64,000 nt of DNA from Bradyrhizobium guangxiense (GCF_004114915.1 NZ_CP022220.1:372001-436000), one strand, 5' to 3'; shown: positions 8,742-18,204, counted from the stretch's first letter. The notes: generated from the letters alone by a model not told the origin. A program made the numbers and translations.

Positions 8742-10064
8742 TCACTCGCCTACATAGATGCAGCCGCGCTTTTTAGCGATCTGATATACGACCACGCTGA
8801 GCAAAGCGACGAGCGACCCGTAGATTGGGAACATCCATGCCATGTCCTCGCGTTGCAACCATACCAGCAGGTAGGGCGTGGTACCGCCGAAAATTGTCAC
8901 ACCGATTGCGTAACCAAGGGCGACGCCTGTCGTTCTCACTGTGCGCGGCATCAAGGTTGTGGCTATGAAGTTGTAGAGAGCCATATTGCAGCCCACCATG
9001 GCCCCGCCAACCAGCATCACCATGGCGTAGGTCAGAAGGCTTTGGTGTGAATAGAGCAGCGTCAGGAAGAATGCTGGGATGAGCAGAAGGCGCATCAAGA
9101 TGAACGCGCGCGAGGGCTTTATCTTGTCTGCAAACGCACCGATGGCAGGTGAAAAGACCATCCAGCAAAATCCCATGAGGGTCAGGATGCCGTACACCCA
9201 CGTGCTGTTTTCCTTGAAAACACCATTGGCGATGTTGGGCAGGCCCACGTTGTACGTGTAGTTGGCGAGCTGCACCGAGCCGATCACCAAAATCACGGCC
9301 AGAAGCGACAGTCGCACATTCCAGAGCGCCTTCCAAACGCCGCCGGTGGTTTTCTGAACGCGCGACATCTCGTCATGATGCATAGCGCGGGCGATCAATG
9401 TTTCCGGGATTGCTTGGCGCAGGAAGAAGATGAGGACGCCAAGCAGGCCTCCGACCGCAAACGGCACTCGCCAAGCCCACTCGCGCATGACCTCGGGGGC
9501 GACGGCCGCGCTCACCAGAAAAGCGACGAGGCTTGCTCCGATCGAACCCAACATGATGAATGTACCGTTGATCAAGCCGAGATACCGCCCCTCCTCACCT
9601 GGTGGTGCCAACTCGATGGCGATTGCATTGGCGACGCCCGCCTCTGCGCCAGTGGCAAGCCCTTGCATCAGTCGAAGAATGACCAGCGCTGCAGTGGCAA
9701 GGGTCCCGATGTCCTTATGAGCCGGCAAGATCGCAATCAGGAACGAAGATAGCGCCATGACCGTAACAGCGATCATCATGACGCGTTTATGGCTGATGCG
9801 ATCTGCGATAGGACCAAGCAAAGCCGCTCCCAGAGGCCGCGCAATGAATCCGGCTCCAAATACGGCAAATGCTCCCAGCAGCGAAACGACCGGGTCATTT
9901 GAAGGGAAGAAGTGGGGAGATAGAAAAGCCGCCATGAAGCCGTAGACTTGCCAGTCATACCACTCCAGCGCGACGCCTCCGCCCAGACCAATAGTCATTG
10001 ATCTCGTTGCAACTTGCTTCTCGGGCTGAATGAAATCGATAGAAGGTTGGGCCATTGTTTGCAT
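8742..10064 (-). CDS. MFS permease of the metabolite:H+ symporter (MHS) type
   Basis: A 440-residue integral membrane transporter with 12 predicted hydrophobic segments. The MHS-type N-terminus GLGGGVALEWYDWQVYGFMAAFLSPHFFP and the loop-2/3 motif RPLGAALLGPIADRISHKRVM are clear, as is LRLMQGLATGAEAG in helix 4-5. The family imports organic acids or osmolytes such as ketoglutarate, shikimate and proline/betaine. The chosen start (MQTMAQPS, ATG at 10064) has GGAAG upstream; an earlier in-frame start would add an unusual Arg-rich tail. It is divergent from the AraD1-like gene, and the shared intergenic region holds two candidate operators. It probably imports a sugar acid used by the flanking enzymes. 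Confidence 0.88.
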   Translation of the reverse strand: MQTMAQPSIDFIQPEKQVATRSMTIGLGGGVALEWYDWQVYGFMAAFLSPHFFPSNDPVVSLLGAFAVFGAGFIARPLGAALLGPIADRISHKRVMMIAVTVMALSSFLIAILPAHKDIGTLATAALVILRLMQGLATGAEAGVANAIAIELAPPGEEGRYLGLINGTFIMLGSIGASLVAFLVSAAVAPEVMREWAWRVPFAVGGLLGVLIFFLRQAIPETLIARAMHHDEMSRVQKTTGGVWKALWNVRLSLLAVILVIGSVQLANYTYNVGLPNIANGVFKENSTWVYGILTLMGFCWMVFSPAIGAFADKIKPSRAFILMRLLLIPAFFLTLLYSHQSLLTYAMVMLVGGAMVGCNMALYNFIATTLMPRTVRTTGVALGYAIGVTIFGGTTPYLLVWLQREDMAWMFPIYGSLVALLSVVVYQIAKKRGCIYVGE

Positions 10065-10755
10065 GGGTCTGCTTCCGCTCATTGGGTAAGACTGCTTAAG
10101 CCTTGCGCGGCAAGCGCGAATGCGCGCCGGCCTGTCGCTTGTTGGCCTGCTCAAGGCGCTGAGATTTCTGGCGGCACGCCCGTAAATGGACGCTGGCGCG
10201 ATCGAAGGCAGCTGATCGGGCTTCCTTCATTCCAATCGTCTGTGTAACAGCCCGCGGGCGGGCTTATGTCCCAACTCCATGGTCCCTCCTGTAGCAATGC
10301 GCCCTTCTGCGGGACGCTTAAGTTTTTCGATTCAAGGCAGGCGGACAAACTCCTCCGCGCTGAGACGTCCGCTCGGCTTGGCGAGGCGAACGTTTCCTAC
10401 TTTTCCGCGCAAACGATGCGAGCTGATCGAGTATCTGCTTACGTAAGCCGAACTGACCTGGAAAAGGTGAATGATGAGATCGTCTCGGGGCCGCCGCTTG
10501 GATCACAAGGACTTGCGCGGAAAGACAAAGGGGCTCGCGCGAGCGCGAGAGGGATGGTTGTAAAGGGCGCGGGCTGGCGAGAAGCTTGGCATGGACTGCA
10601 ATATCGCCAGCCCAGCCGCTCCTCCCATGAAACCAGTAAATCGCCTCCACCGCTTCGTCTCCCATGACGGCCGGCATCTCTGTGCACTAGCCCAATATCG
10701 AGCGAGACCATCACAATGACGGGCCAATGTCAAGCAATAGACTATCTCAAATACA

Positions 10756-10771
10756 ATTAGGATATATCAAT
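10756..10771. promoter_or_regulatory. Candidate operator, ATTG-N8-CAAT repeat, site 2
   Basis: The sequence ATTAGGATATATCAAT shares GATATATCAAT-like content with sites 1 and 3. On the opposite strand it is followed by CAGATTGATATA, which is identical to the first 12 bases around site 1 (7261-7272). It lies between the divergent permease and AraD1-like genes. Confidence 0.5.
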
Positions 10772-10860
10772 CTGGTAGCCATCATTCTAGCTGAAGGATT
10801 GATACATCTATACGACTGAAATCGCTCATGAAATATTGGCACCCCCGATTAGCCAAGCAC

Positions 10861-10876
10861 ATTGACCTATCTCAAT
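10861..10876. promoter_or_regulatory. Candidate operator, ATTG-N8-CAAT repeat, site 4
   Basis: The sequence ATTGACCTATCTCAAT has perfect ATTG...CAAT arms with an 8-bp spacer. The spacer differs from the other three sites. It is 53 bp before the AraD1-like start codon, a good position for repression. Confidence 0.4.
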
Positions 10877-10928
10877 TTGAATGTCAGTCTGGCTTTGCCG
10901 CAATCAGCGCGGCTGGCTCTCACCTGGA

Positions 10929-11930
10929 ATGGATCTCGTGCGCCTCATCCAATTTGTATCTCTGAACGGTTCTCGTCATGTCGCTGCGCTCCAGGCGGGC
11001 GACGGGGTCCCTGTGCTCGTGAACAATCGGACAAGTGTACGCGAATTAGCCTTGGAGGCAGCCCGCTCCCGGCTATCGCTTGCCGAATGCGTCCAAAGGT
11101 GCGGCTTCGGAGAGAAGGTCGATTACGATGCGATCATCCGCGAGAAGCGGCTGTTGCCGCCTCTCGACCACGCTGATCCTTCGCGTTGCATGATCGCGGT
11201 GACTGGACTTACGCACCTCGGTAGCGCCGAGTCGCGCGACGCCATGCACGCGAAATTGGCCGCAGGCGAACTTTCCGATTCAATGCGGATGTTCAAGCTT
11301 GGCCTGGACGGTGGAAAGCCTCCGCCGGGATCCATCGGGGTCCAGCCAGAGTGGGCCTATAAGGGTGATGGCTCCTGGGCAGTCGCACCTGAGCAACCCC
11401 TCACGTTGCCGTCCTATGCTGAAGACGGGGGCGAGGAGGCCGAAATTGTAGGGCTTTACGTCATTGGCGAGGGAGGCGACGTACTGCGTGTCGGCTTCTG
11501 CCTCGGCAACGAATACTCCGATCATGTGATGGAGCAGCGAAACTACCTCTACCTTGCTCATTCAAAGCTGCGCCAGTGCTCCTATGGTCCCGAACTCCTC
11601 GTGGGCGATCTTCCGGACGAGGTATCCGGAACGGTCCGCGTCTTGCGAGCTGGCGAAGCGATCTGGTCCGGAAGCTTTATCTCGGGCGAGAACAACATGT
11701 CTCATTCCATTGAGAATCTTGAGCACCATCACTTCAAATACCGCGCGTTTCGTCGGCCCGGCGACGTCCACGTCTATTTCTTCGGCGCGAGCGCCTTAAG
11801 CTTTTCGGCCGGCGTCAAGCTGCGCGGCGGTGACGCTTTCGAGATCGAATCTCCGGCTTTCGGGCGGCCATTGCGCAACTCGCTCATCGAGGAAAAGCAA
11901 ACAGAGATCGTGAGGGTGCGGCCGCTATGA
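10929..11930 (+). CDS. AraD1/fumarylacetoacetate hydrolase family protein
   Basis: A 333-residue protein of the FAH fold, closest in pattern to the AraD1 group (2-keto-3-deoxy sugar acid dehydratases of non-phosphorylative pentose pathways). Visible marks are GSIGVQPEWAYKGDGSWAVAP, the acidic metal-site segment GGEEAEIVGLYVIGEGGD, FCLGNEYSDHVMEQRNYLYLAHSKLRQCSYGPELL cut into adjoining blocks, NNMSHSIENLEHHHFKY and a C-terminal FEIESPAFGRPLRN. The ATG at 10929 was chosen since MDLVRLIQF matches the usual family start; an in-frame ATG at 10881 would add 16 unusual residues. It is followed 64 bp later by a MocR regulator and then an aldehyde dehydrogenase, the usual partner that oxidises the semialdehyde product. 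Confidence 0.78.
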   Translation: MDLVRLIQFVSLNGSRHVAALQAGDGVPVLVNNRTSVRELALEAARSRLSLAECVQRCGFGEKVDYDAIIREKRLLPPLDHADPSRCMIAVTGLTHLGSAESRDAMHAKLAAGELSDSMRMFKLGLDGGKPPPGSIGVQPEWAYKGDGSWAVAPEQPLTLPSYAEDGGEEAEIVGLYVIGEGGDVLRVGFCLGNEYSDHVMEQRNYLYLAHSKLRQCSYGPELLVGDLPDEVSGTVRVLRAGEAIWSGSFISGENNMSHSIENLEHHHFKYRAFRRPGDVHVYFFGASALSFSAGVKLRGGDAFEIESPAFGRPLRNSLIEEKQTEIVRVRPL

Positions 11931-11994
11931 GCTTGATCTGGTGGACCAAAAATTGGGATAGCGAAAGCGCGGTATTCTGAGATAAGCAATCAAA

Positions 11995-13350
11995 ATGCAG
12001 AAATGGCACCCTCACCTGCGGGCTGGCACCGCTCCCCTGTTCGTCCGGCTCGTCGAGGCCATCGAACACGACATCGCGGCAGGAACTCTTGCGGCAGGAA
12101 CAAGGCTGCCTACCCAGCGTGATTTGGCAGAGGAGATCGGCCTCAGCGTCGGAACGGTCATCAAGGCCTATGCAGAAGGTCAACGGCGCGGCCTGCTTCT
12201 GGGGCACGTCGGCCGCGGGACGTTTGTCGCGTCACAGAGGCCGACCCCTGCGTCCGGTGGCAAGGTTGTCGATCTCAGCCTCAACATCCCAGGGCCGGCG
12301 TTACTGCCCAAGGTGCTAGCTGAGAGCCCATCTACGTTTCCAACGGCTGACATCTCCGACTACGTGGGATACCTCTCCCACTCTGGTGTTGCCGAACACC
12401 GGGCCCAGCTCGCCGGCCTATTTCGTCAATCGGGCTTCGAAGCCAATCCGGACAACCTCGTTATTACGAATGGAGCACAGCACGGGATAGCGCTGACCTT
12501 CAGCTCGATCTGCCAGCCTGGTGACAAAGTCTTCGTCGAGGCCGGCACTTATCACGGCATGAAGTCCTATGCTCATTTCGCAAAGCTCGACCTTATCGGG
12601 CTGCCGATGGATGGCGAAGGATTGCTGCCGGGCGCTTTCGACAAAGCGGCGGCAAGCGGGGCAGCGCGGGTGCTTTTTGCTATTCCCACCATCCAGAGCC
12701 CAACCGCGAGAATCATGAGCGCGGCACGCCGGCGAGAGATCGTGCGGATCGCGCGTAAGCGGGACATCCTGATCATCGAAGATGACGCATACGGCTTCCT
12801 GGACGAGACCAGCGAGCCGCTCGCCTCATTGGCGCCGGAGCGGACCTTCTATGTCAATACGCTGTCGAAGTGCCTGGCGCCGGGTCTGCGCATCGGAATG
12901 CTCGTCGCGCCCGAGCCTTATCTTTCGCAGATTCATCAATCTATGCGCGCGACCTGCTGGATGGCCTCGCCGATTTCAACCTTCATCGTATCCGAATGGA
13001 TCCGCACGGGAACAGCCGCGCGCGTGAAGCAGTCTCTGGTCCAGGAGGCGAAGAAGCGCGTGAAGCTTGCCTCCCAAATCCTCCGGCCGCATATACGTGC
13101 AGATCATCCGGCCAGCTTTCACATCTGGATGGACCTGCCAAGCGACATTGCTCAACAGGTGGCAGCCCGTTCATTGCAACGGGGCGTCATCACAACGCCG
13201 CCCTCGGCGCTCGTGGTTGATCCCTCCTTGATCTCGGGGCTGAGGATATCGATCGGCGTTCCCGAAAACATCGAAGATCTCGAATGGGCGCTCCGCCAGG
13301 TCGCAGCTTCGCTCGAAGTCGGCAACGAAGCCAGCATGTCAATCATCTGA
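11995..13350 (+). CDS. MocR/GntR family regulator with aminotransferase domain
   Basis: A 451-residue transcription factor with an N-terminal GntR winged helix (PTQRDLAEEIGLSVGTVIKAY and GHVGRGTFV, residues ~35-85) fused to a class I aminotransferase-like domain. The PLP-binding Lys is present in NTLSKCLAPGLRIGM (residue ~285), and the Asp in IIEDDAYGFLDE fits the cofactor-binding role. MocR proteins sense PLP adducts or amines and often control a neighbouring gene. It is co-directional with the AraD1-like gene and convergent with the broken aldehyde dehydrogenase. It is the only local regulator inside the 7-17 kb block and a candidate to bind the ATTG-N8-CAAT sites, although its own upstream region shows only a TGGTGGACCA palindrome. 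Confidence 0.88.
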   Translation: MQKWHPHLRAGTAPLFVRLVEAIEHDIAAGTLAAGTRLPTQRDLAEEIGLSVGTVIKAYAEGQRRGLLLGHVGRGTFVASQRPTPASGGKVVDLSLNIPGPALLPKVLAESPSTFPTADISDYVGYLSHSGVAEHRAQLAGLFRQSGFEANPDNLVITNGAQHGIALTFSSICQPGDKVFVEAGTYHGMKSYAHFAKLDLIGLPMDGEGLLPGAFDKAAASGAARVLFAIPTIQSPTARIMSAARRREIVRIARKRDILIIEDDAYGFLDETSEPLASLAPERTFYVNTLSKCLAPGLRIGMLVAPEPYLSQIHQSMRATCWMASPISTFIVSEWIRTGTAARVKQSLVQEAKKRVKLASQILRPHIRADHPASFHIWMDLPSDIAQQVAARSLQRGVITTPPSALVVDPSLISGLRISIGVPENIEDLEWALRQVAASLEVGNEASMSII

Positions 13351-13399
13351 ACGTGCAGAACTGTTCAACTCGGGCGCTTTCAGGCGGCCGCCATCACGC

Positions 13400-14836
13400 T
13401 CATGGTGGACCTCCATCAAACGCATAGGCTGTCTTCACAGTCGCATAGAACTCTGCAGCGTAGCGCCCTTGCTCACGTGATCCATAGGACGAACCTTTGC
13501 GGCCGCCGAAGGGCACGTGATAGTCGACGCCCGCCGTCGGCAGGTTGACCATCACCATGCCAGCCTCCGCGTTGCGCTTGAAATGGCTGGCATAGTTCAG
13601 ACTTGTGGTGCAGATTCCGGAAGATAGTCCGAATGGGGTGTCGTTGGCGATCTCAAGGGCCTCGTCATAATTTCGCGCCCGGATCAGTGCTGCCACGGGC
13701 CGAAAATTTCTTCGCGCGCGACCCGCATCCGATTGTCGACTTCTGCAAACAGCGCGGGCGACAAGTAGAAACCGGGCGCATCGCGTTTCAATAGCTCGCC
13801 CCCAGCGACGAGCTTGGCCCCCTCGTCCTGGCCGAGGCGGATGTACATCAAGTCTTGCTCCAGCTGCTTCTGATCAACCACCGGCCCAATCTGCGTTCCT
13901 GGCTTGCAGGCGTCATCCACGACCAGCGCATCCATCCTTTCCGTGATAGCTGCCAGGAAGGCGTCGTAAATGCCATCTGTCACGATGAGGCGAGATGAGG
14001 CCGTGCAGCGCTGGCCGGTCGAAAAGAAGGCGCTGTTGATCGCGCATTCGACGGCCACCTTTAGGTCGGCGTCGTCGAGCACCACCATTGGATTCTTGCC
14101 CCCCATCTCCAACTGCATCTTCTTCATGGGATCGGCAGAAATGCAGGTTTGGGCAATGCGCCGGCCGGTCGACAACGAGCCGGTGAAGGAGATCGCGGCC
14201 ACCTTCGTACTGGCGAGCATTGTTTCGCCCACGCCCGAGCCGCTCCCCATGACGAGGTTGAAGACGCCGGGGGGAACGCCGGCGCGCGCAATGATGTCGC
14301 AAAGGGCGTTTGCCGAGGCGGGGACCAGTTCTGCAGGCTTGAACACGACGGAGTTGCCATAGGCCAGTGCCGGGGCGATCTTCCAGGCCGGAATGGCCAT
14401 AGGAAAATTCCATGGCGTGATCGCCGAGCGGCTCGCGGGACATCTCAACGTCTATGCCGGCTCGCACGGAGAGCAGCTTCTCGCCGCTCAGCCTCAGGCA
14501 CTCACCCGCGAAGAAATGGAAGATCTGGCCGGCGCGAGCGACCTCGCCGATCCCCTCCGGCAAGGTCTTTCCTTCCTCACGTGAGAGCAGGCGTCCGAGT
14601 TCGTCCTTGCGGGCCAATATCTCGTCACCCACGGCTTTCAGAACGTCGTGGCGGCTCTGGATCGTCGAACGCGCCCAAGCCGGAAAGGCGCCATGGGCCG
14701 CATCGATCGCACGCTTCGCCTCTTCTACAGAGGCTTGGGCGTACTCGCCTACGATGTCGCGAGTATCAGACGGGTTGATGTTCGCGACTGCCTTGGCTGC
14801 CGCAATCCATTCACCGGCGATGTAGTTCTTCGTCAT
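13400..14836 (-). pseudogene. NAD(P)-dependent aldehyde dehydrogenase, two frameshifts
   Basis: An aldehyde dehydrogenase of the semialdehyde (ketoglutaric semialdehyde-like) type, read in three frames. The N-terminal part (MTKNYIAGEW to SREPLG, start 14836 with GGGGGG upstream) is followed, after a shift near 14425, by ITPWNFPMAIPAWKIAPAL and continues through GSLSTGRRI, LEMGGKNPMVV and the catalytic Cys in GQRCTASSRL to EEIFGP. A second shift near 13695 (GGCCCGTGGCAG, one base short) moves into ALIRARNYDEAL and PFGGRKGSSYGSREQG at the C-terminus. All catalytic parts exist, so the lesions are recent or are sequencing errors. In a working state it would oxidise the product of the AraD1-like enzyme. 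Confidence 0.85.
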
Positions 14837-15000
14837 CAGGCCCCCCGTCACCAAGCCTTGCAGAACGTCTCAGGACGTCCAACTGCGTCGGCACCTGCTT
14901 TTCGGCGGCAGGGAGTGATCCCCTTTCCGGCAGGTGCTGGCCCAAACGCCTGTTCGGCGCCTCGATTCGGCAATCGCATTCAAAGCCGGTTTCGCAGCGC

Positions 15001-15016
15001 ATTGCAATATATCAAT
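15001..15016. promoter_or_regulatory. Candidate operator, ATTG-N8-CAAT repeat, site 3
   Basis: The sequence ATTGCAATATATCAAT is the best match to the derived consensus. It lies in the AT-rich gap between the leftward aldehyde dehydrogenase and the rightward CoA-transferase and could serve both. Confidence 0.55.
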
Positions 15017-15098
15017 TTTATAATGGGATATAGTAATCTTGACGGCGACGATCGCGCGGCATAGTATCGAGCGTTCCAATCTGAGGGAAAGGCCTGTC

Positions 15099-16301
15099 GT
15101 GAGCGATAAAGCAACTGCCTCCGTAGCGCGTGGCGCCCTTGACGGCTTGATCGTTCTGGAAGTCGGCATGGTGATGCAGGTGCCGCTTGCAGGACAGGTG
15201 TTGGGGGATTTTGGCGCGGACGTCATCAAGATCGAACGTCCCCAAGGTGACATCACGCGCGGGCTTGATTTTGAGGCCACCCGCGTCGGCGGGATGAGCG
15301 CGTATTACGCTGCGATGGGCAGAAACAAGCGGACACTCGCCTTGGATTTGAAGAACCCGGCCGCCTTTGAGATCTTGCTGACCCTGGTCGACCGCGCTGA
15401 CGTGTTGATGCACAACTTCCGCCCCGGCGTGATGGAGCGGCTGGGCCTCGGCTATAAGGATCTTAGCACACGCAATCCCCGTCTCATCTATGCTGCGGGG
15501 TTTGGTTTCGGGGAAACAGGTCCGCTTGCAGATCGTCCGGGCCAGGACATGCTGGCGCAGGCATTTAGCGGGTTGGCACGGGGAGGACTGCAGGAGCACC
15601 AGCCTCCGCAGCTGACGAACTCTCCTATTGTCGACTATGGCGCGGCGATGTCGCTCGTCCAGGGCATTCTTGCCGCCGTCATCGAACGCCAGACCTCGGG
15701 CCGGGGACAACTGGTGTCGACGTCGCTGTTCGATGTTTCGCTCGCTATGCAGCTGTGCGAAATCGCCAGCGAGAGCATCTATGGTGTGAAAACCGACTGG
15801 ACGCGTCAGGCGATGCTCGTCAGGACCGCGGACGGTTGGGTAGCCGTTGTAATGCTCTTTCGCGACAACCCGCTTGGCCTGCTTTGCCAGGCGCTCGATC
15901 TACCGGACATAAGCACGCGGCCTGAACTCGCTACACGCGAAAAGCAGATCGAAAATCTGACCGCCATTCAGGAATATTGTGCGCCGGCTTTGATGACCTT
16001 GAACACTTCGGAGGTACTCGATCGTCTGGCTTCCGTGGATCTGCTCTGCTCACCTGTGAATGAAATTCCAGAAGCGATCAGCCACCCTCAGGCAAGCCAA
16101 AACGGCATCATGTGGCAGGTTGAGGTACCCGGGCGAGGAGTCGTTTCGCTCGCCGGACTGCCAGTCCGGCTCTCACGCACACCTCCAGCCGTCCGGATTC
16201 ACCCCGCGCCGATCGGTGCCGCTACCGAGGAGGTCCTGACTTCCTTTGGCTTCTCGGAGCAGGCGATTCAGGAGGCTCGAAGCAGAAAGGCTTTCGGATA
16301 G
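15099..16301 (+). CDS. Class III CoA-transferase (CaiB/BaiF family)
   Basis: A 400-residue enzyme that moves CoA between carboxylic acids in the cytoplasm. The family start (LDGLIVLEVGMVMQVPLAGQVLGDFGADVIKIERPQGD, read in blocks), GRNKRTLALDLKNP and NFRPGVMERLGL are all present. The catalytic Asp is in RPGQDMLAQAFSGL, and GRGQLVSTSLFDVSLAM follows. A GTG start at 15099 is preferred because GAGGGAAAGG lies just upstream; a TTG at 15039 is in frame but would overlap the AT-rich operator region. It is followed by an enoyl-CoA hydratase, so the pair probably activates and then hydrates or dehydrates an acid. The acid itself cannot be named. Confidence 0.85.
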   Translation: MSDKATASVARGALDGLIVLEVGMVMQVPLAGQVLGDFGADVIKIERPQGDITRGLDFEATRVGGMSAYYAAMGRNKRTLALDLKNPAAFEILLTLVDRADVLMHNFRPGVMERLGLGYKDLSTRNPRLIYAAGFGFGETGPLADRPGQDMLAQAFSGLARGGLQEHQPPQLTNSPIVDYGAAMSLVQGILAAVIERQTSGRGQLVSTSLFDVSLAMQLCEIASESIYGVKTDWTRQAMLVRTADGWVAVVMLFRDNPLGLLCQALDLPDISTRPELATREKQIENLTAIQEYCAPALMTLNTSEVLDRLASVDLLCSPVNEIPEAISHPQASQNGIMWQVEVPGRGVVSLAGLPVRLSRTPPAVRIHPAPIGAATEEVLTSFGFSEQAIQEARSRKAFG

Positions 16302-16310
16302 CCCGCCCAA

Positions 16311-16333
16311 ACCACAATGTGGTGTCTGTTTTT
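16311..16333 (+). terminator. Possible weak terminator after the CoA-transferase gene
   Basis: A short hairpin (ACCAC-AAT-GTGGT) is followed by GTCTGTTTTT, starting 10 bp after the stop codon. The stem is only 5 bp, so termination would be partial. Confidence 0.3.
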
Positions 16334-16528
16334 CCTGGCCTTGCTCGCACGATAGCAACCATATCAACCTCGGGTCCTCGGCAGCTTGCCCGGATGAATG
16401 GCAGCGAATTGTGTGCAACGCAATGATCTCTCCGAAGCTCGCTGCAAGCCAGCTTACGCAAGGTGCATCCCGATCCAAGTCGAGAAGAAGTTCTGGTTCT
16501 TCTCCCATTCTCCAGGAAGAATTCTCTC

Positions 16529-17311
16529 GTGATCCAAAAATCCGAACTCGTGCTATCCACTTCCCCTCTCCCGCACGTCCGCCTGCTGAGCATGAACAGG
16601 CCGGCGAAGCGAAATGCCCTGAGCAATGAGCTTATCGCGGCACTTGCATCGGCCTGCCGAGACGCAATTTTGGATGAGGACGTCCGCTGCATCGTGCTTT
16701 GCGGCACCGACACGTTCTTTTGCGCGGGCGCGGATATCAAGGAGATGCAACAACGCGGCTTCGAGGCCATTAACAATCTCGCCCGACGCAATGATTGGCG
16801 CGACCTCACCAACTGTCTCAAGCCGATCATAGCTGCCGTAGAGGGCGTTTGTCTTGGGGGCGGTCACGAACTTGCAATGCTGGCCGATATCATTATCGCA
16901 GGCGAAGGCGCGCTCTTCGGTCAACCTGAAATCAACATCGGCGTTTTGCCGGGTGACGGCGGAACCCAGCGGTTGACACGCGTGGCGGGCAAATCGCTTG
17001 CCATGCTGATGATCCTCACTGGCCAATCAATTTCGGCCCGTGCCGCAATGCAGGCAGGAATGGTCTCCGAGGTTACAGAAACGGGCCAGGCGCGGGCACG
17101 CGCGCTCGAGATTGCGGAAATAATCGCACAGAAGCCGCCTCGATCGACGGAGCTTGCGAAGGCTGCCGTTCTGGCCGCCTATCAAACGAACCTCGATGCC
17201 GGTGTGGAATTTGAACGGCAAGCGATCCGGGTTGCTTTCACCACTTCTGATCAGCAGGAAGGGATGGACGCTTTCTTCGAGAAGCGGCCCCCAAATTACC
17301 AGGGGAAATAG
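16529..17311 (+). CDS. Enoyl-CoA hydratase/isomerase family protein
   Basis: A 260-residue crotonase-fold enzyme. The oxyanion-hole segments are seen in FFCAGADIKEM and VCLGGGHELAML. The two catalytic Glu positions of true hydratases are kept (Glu in GGGHELAM and in FGQPEINIGVLPG), followed by GDGGTQRLTRVAGKSLAM. A GTG start at 16529 is proposed, with AGGAAG about 9 bp upstream; an in-frame ATG at 16463 would add residues that match no family member. It is on the same strand as the CoA-transferase, ~230 bp downstream, and would act on its CoA-ester product. Both catalytic Glu residues argue for hydratase rather than isomerase activity. Confidence 0.85.
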   Translation: MIQKSELVLSTSPLPHVRLLSMNRPAKRNALSNELIAALASACRDAILDEDVRCIVLCGTDTFFCAGADIKEMQQRGFEAINNLARRNDWRDLTNCLKPIIAAVEGVCLGGGHELAMLADIIIAGEGALFGQPEINIGVLPGDGGTQRLTRVAGKSLAMLMILTGQSISARAAMQAGMVSEVTETGQARARALEIAEIIAQKPPRSTELAKAAVLAAYQTNLDAGVEFERQAIRVAFTTSDQQEGMDAFFEKRPPNYQGK

Positions 17312-18057
17312 AACCCCTTTGCAGAATTCTGCTCTTAGGAACACAATACAAAGCGAGCAGATTTGCGAGCGCCGCACGAGAGCCGTCGGGCTGCTTGTGG
17401 TGCTGAGGCATTGGAAGCTACGATGGCCTAGCCGGATCATCGTTGATCGTCTCGATCACCCTGTCATCTTCGCTCCCGGCGAGAGCCACGAGTTCAATCG
17501 GCGGCGCAACCGCGTCGCTCTGAGCTAAAGCTGGCCGCCGGTTTGCTTCTGGTCGCAATGGTCGAATTGCATCGGTACTTAGATATTCTGGGTACGATTG
17601 TCCCGGCTGAGAATATCGGGACTGCTAGGAAGGAGAAATACAGACCGCCGCGCCGTATATGCTTCAGACAAGAGGGTGCCCAGTTGGATCTAGTCGATTG
17701 AGGCGAGCCAGTCGAAGCTCAGTCGTAAGGCGACTAAGACGATGCGGCATTTGCGACCGTCGACCTTACTCGTTCGCGCGGATCTGTGCGGTTGCAGTAA
17801 TACATCTCAAAGCGGCTACCGGTTTCTTGGAATAACTTGTGACCTTCCAGCGCCCGTCGGTCACTCAGCGCAAACGCCAGTACGTGACTCGTGATCCCCC
17901 GAGATCCCATCGCGCTGTTGGAGCCGTAGCGAGGGGTGCAGATGCCGGGAGAGGCTACCACACTGCCGCTGTCGGGGCGGTGGGCGGAGTCACCATCAGC
18001 CGCCGCATTTGCACGTGGGGGACGCGTTAAAGAACCGAGAAGGAGCATGCGGCGCAC

Positions 18058-18073
18058 TGTCGGAGTCACGACA
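18058..18073 (+). promoter_or_regulatory. NifA upstream activator site (TGT-N10-ACA)
   Basis: The sequence TGT-CGGAGTCACG-ACA fits the NifA binding consensus exactly. It is ~63 bp before a sigma-54-like -24 element and ~130 bp before the methyltransferase start. A single such motif occurs by chance fairly often, so the pairing with the -24 element is the real support. Confidence 0.45.
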
Positions 18074-18135
18074 CACCCGTTCTACCTGAGACACGTGCCA
18101 GATGAGAATAAGAAGGAAACTCAGACTGACGGTTT

Positions 18136-18150
18136 TGGTATGCTTCTTGA
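18136..18150 (+). promoter_or_regulatory. Weak sigma-54-like promoter
   Basis: The sequence TGGTATG-CTTC-TTGA has the -24 TGG motif found in the 62 kb cassette promoter (TGGTATG) and correct spacing, but the -12 GC is GA. Activity is therefore doubtful. Confidence 0.3.
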
Positions 18151-18204
18151 ACTCAGAAGCTGACCCGCCGTGTAATGCTCCATCCGAGAATAGGAAATGC
18201 TGCA

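Larger units (their letters stand above)
10065..10928. other. Divergent promoter region between permease and AraD1-like gene
   Basis: About 860 bp without a supported gene. Open frames at 10266-10667 (+) and 10318-10677 (-) overlap each other and match no family. The last 200 bp are AT-rich and carry two candidate operators (10756-10771 and 10861-10876) plus a half-like copy (GGATTGATACATC) near 10797. Confidence 0.5.
17312..18204. other. Intergenic region with a NifA-type site
   Basis: Nearly 900 bp with no supported gene. A leftward open frame at 17734-18069 has no recognisable family. The last 150 bp carry a TGT-N10-ACA site (18058-18073) and a sigma-54-like element (18136-18150) ahead of the methyltransferase gene. 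Confidence 0.45.

Noticed and set aside
18093..18099. CGTGCCA, a possible leftward -24 element.
   Set aside because: No TTGC at the required distance and no leftward gene behind it.
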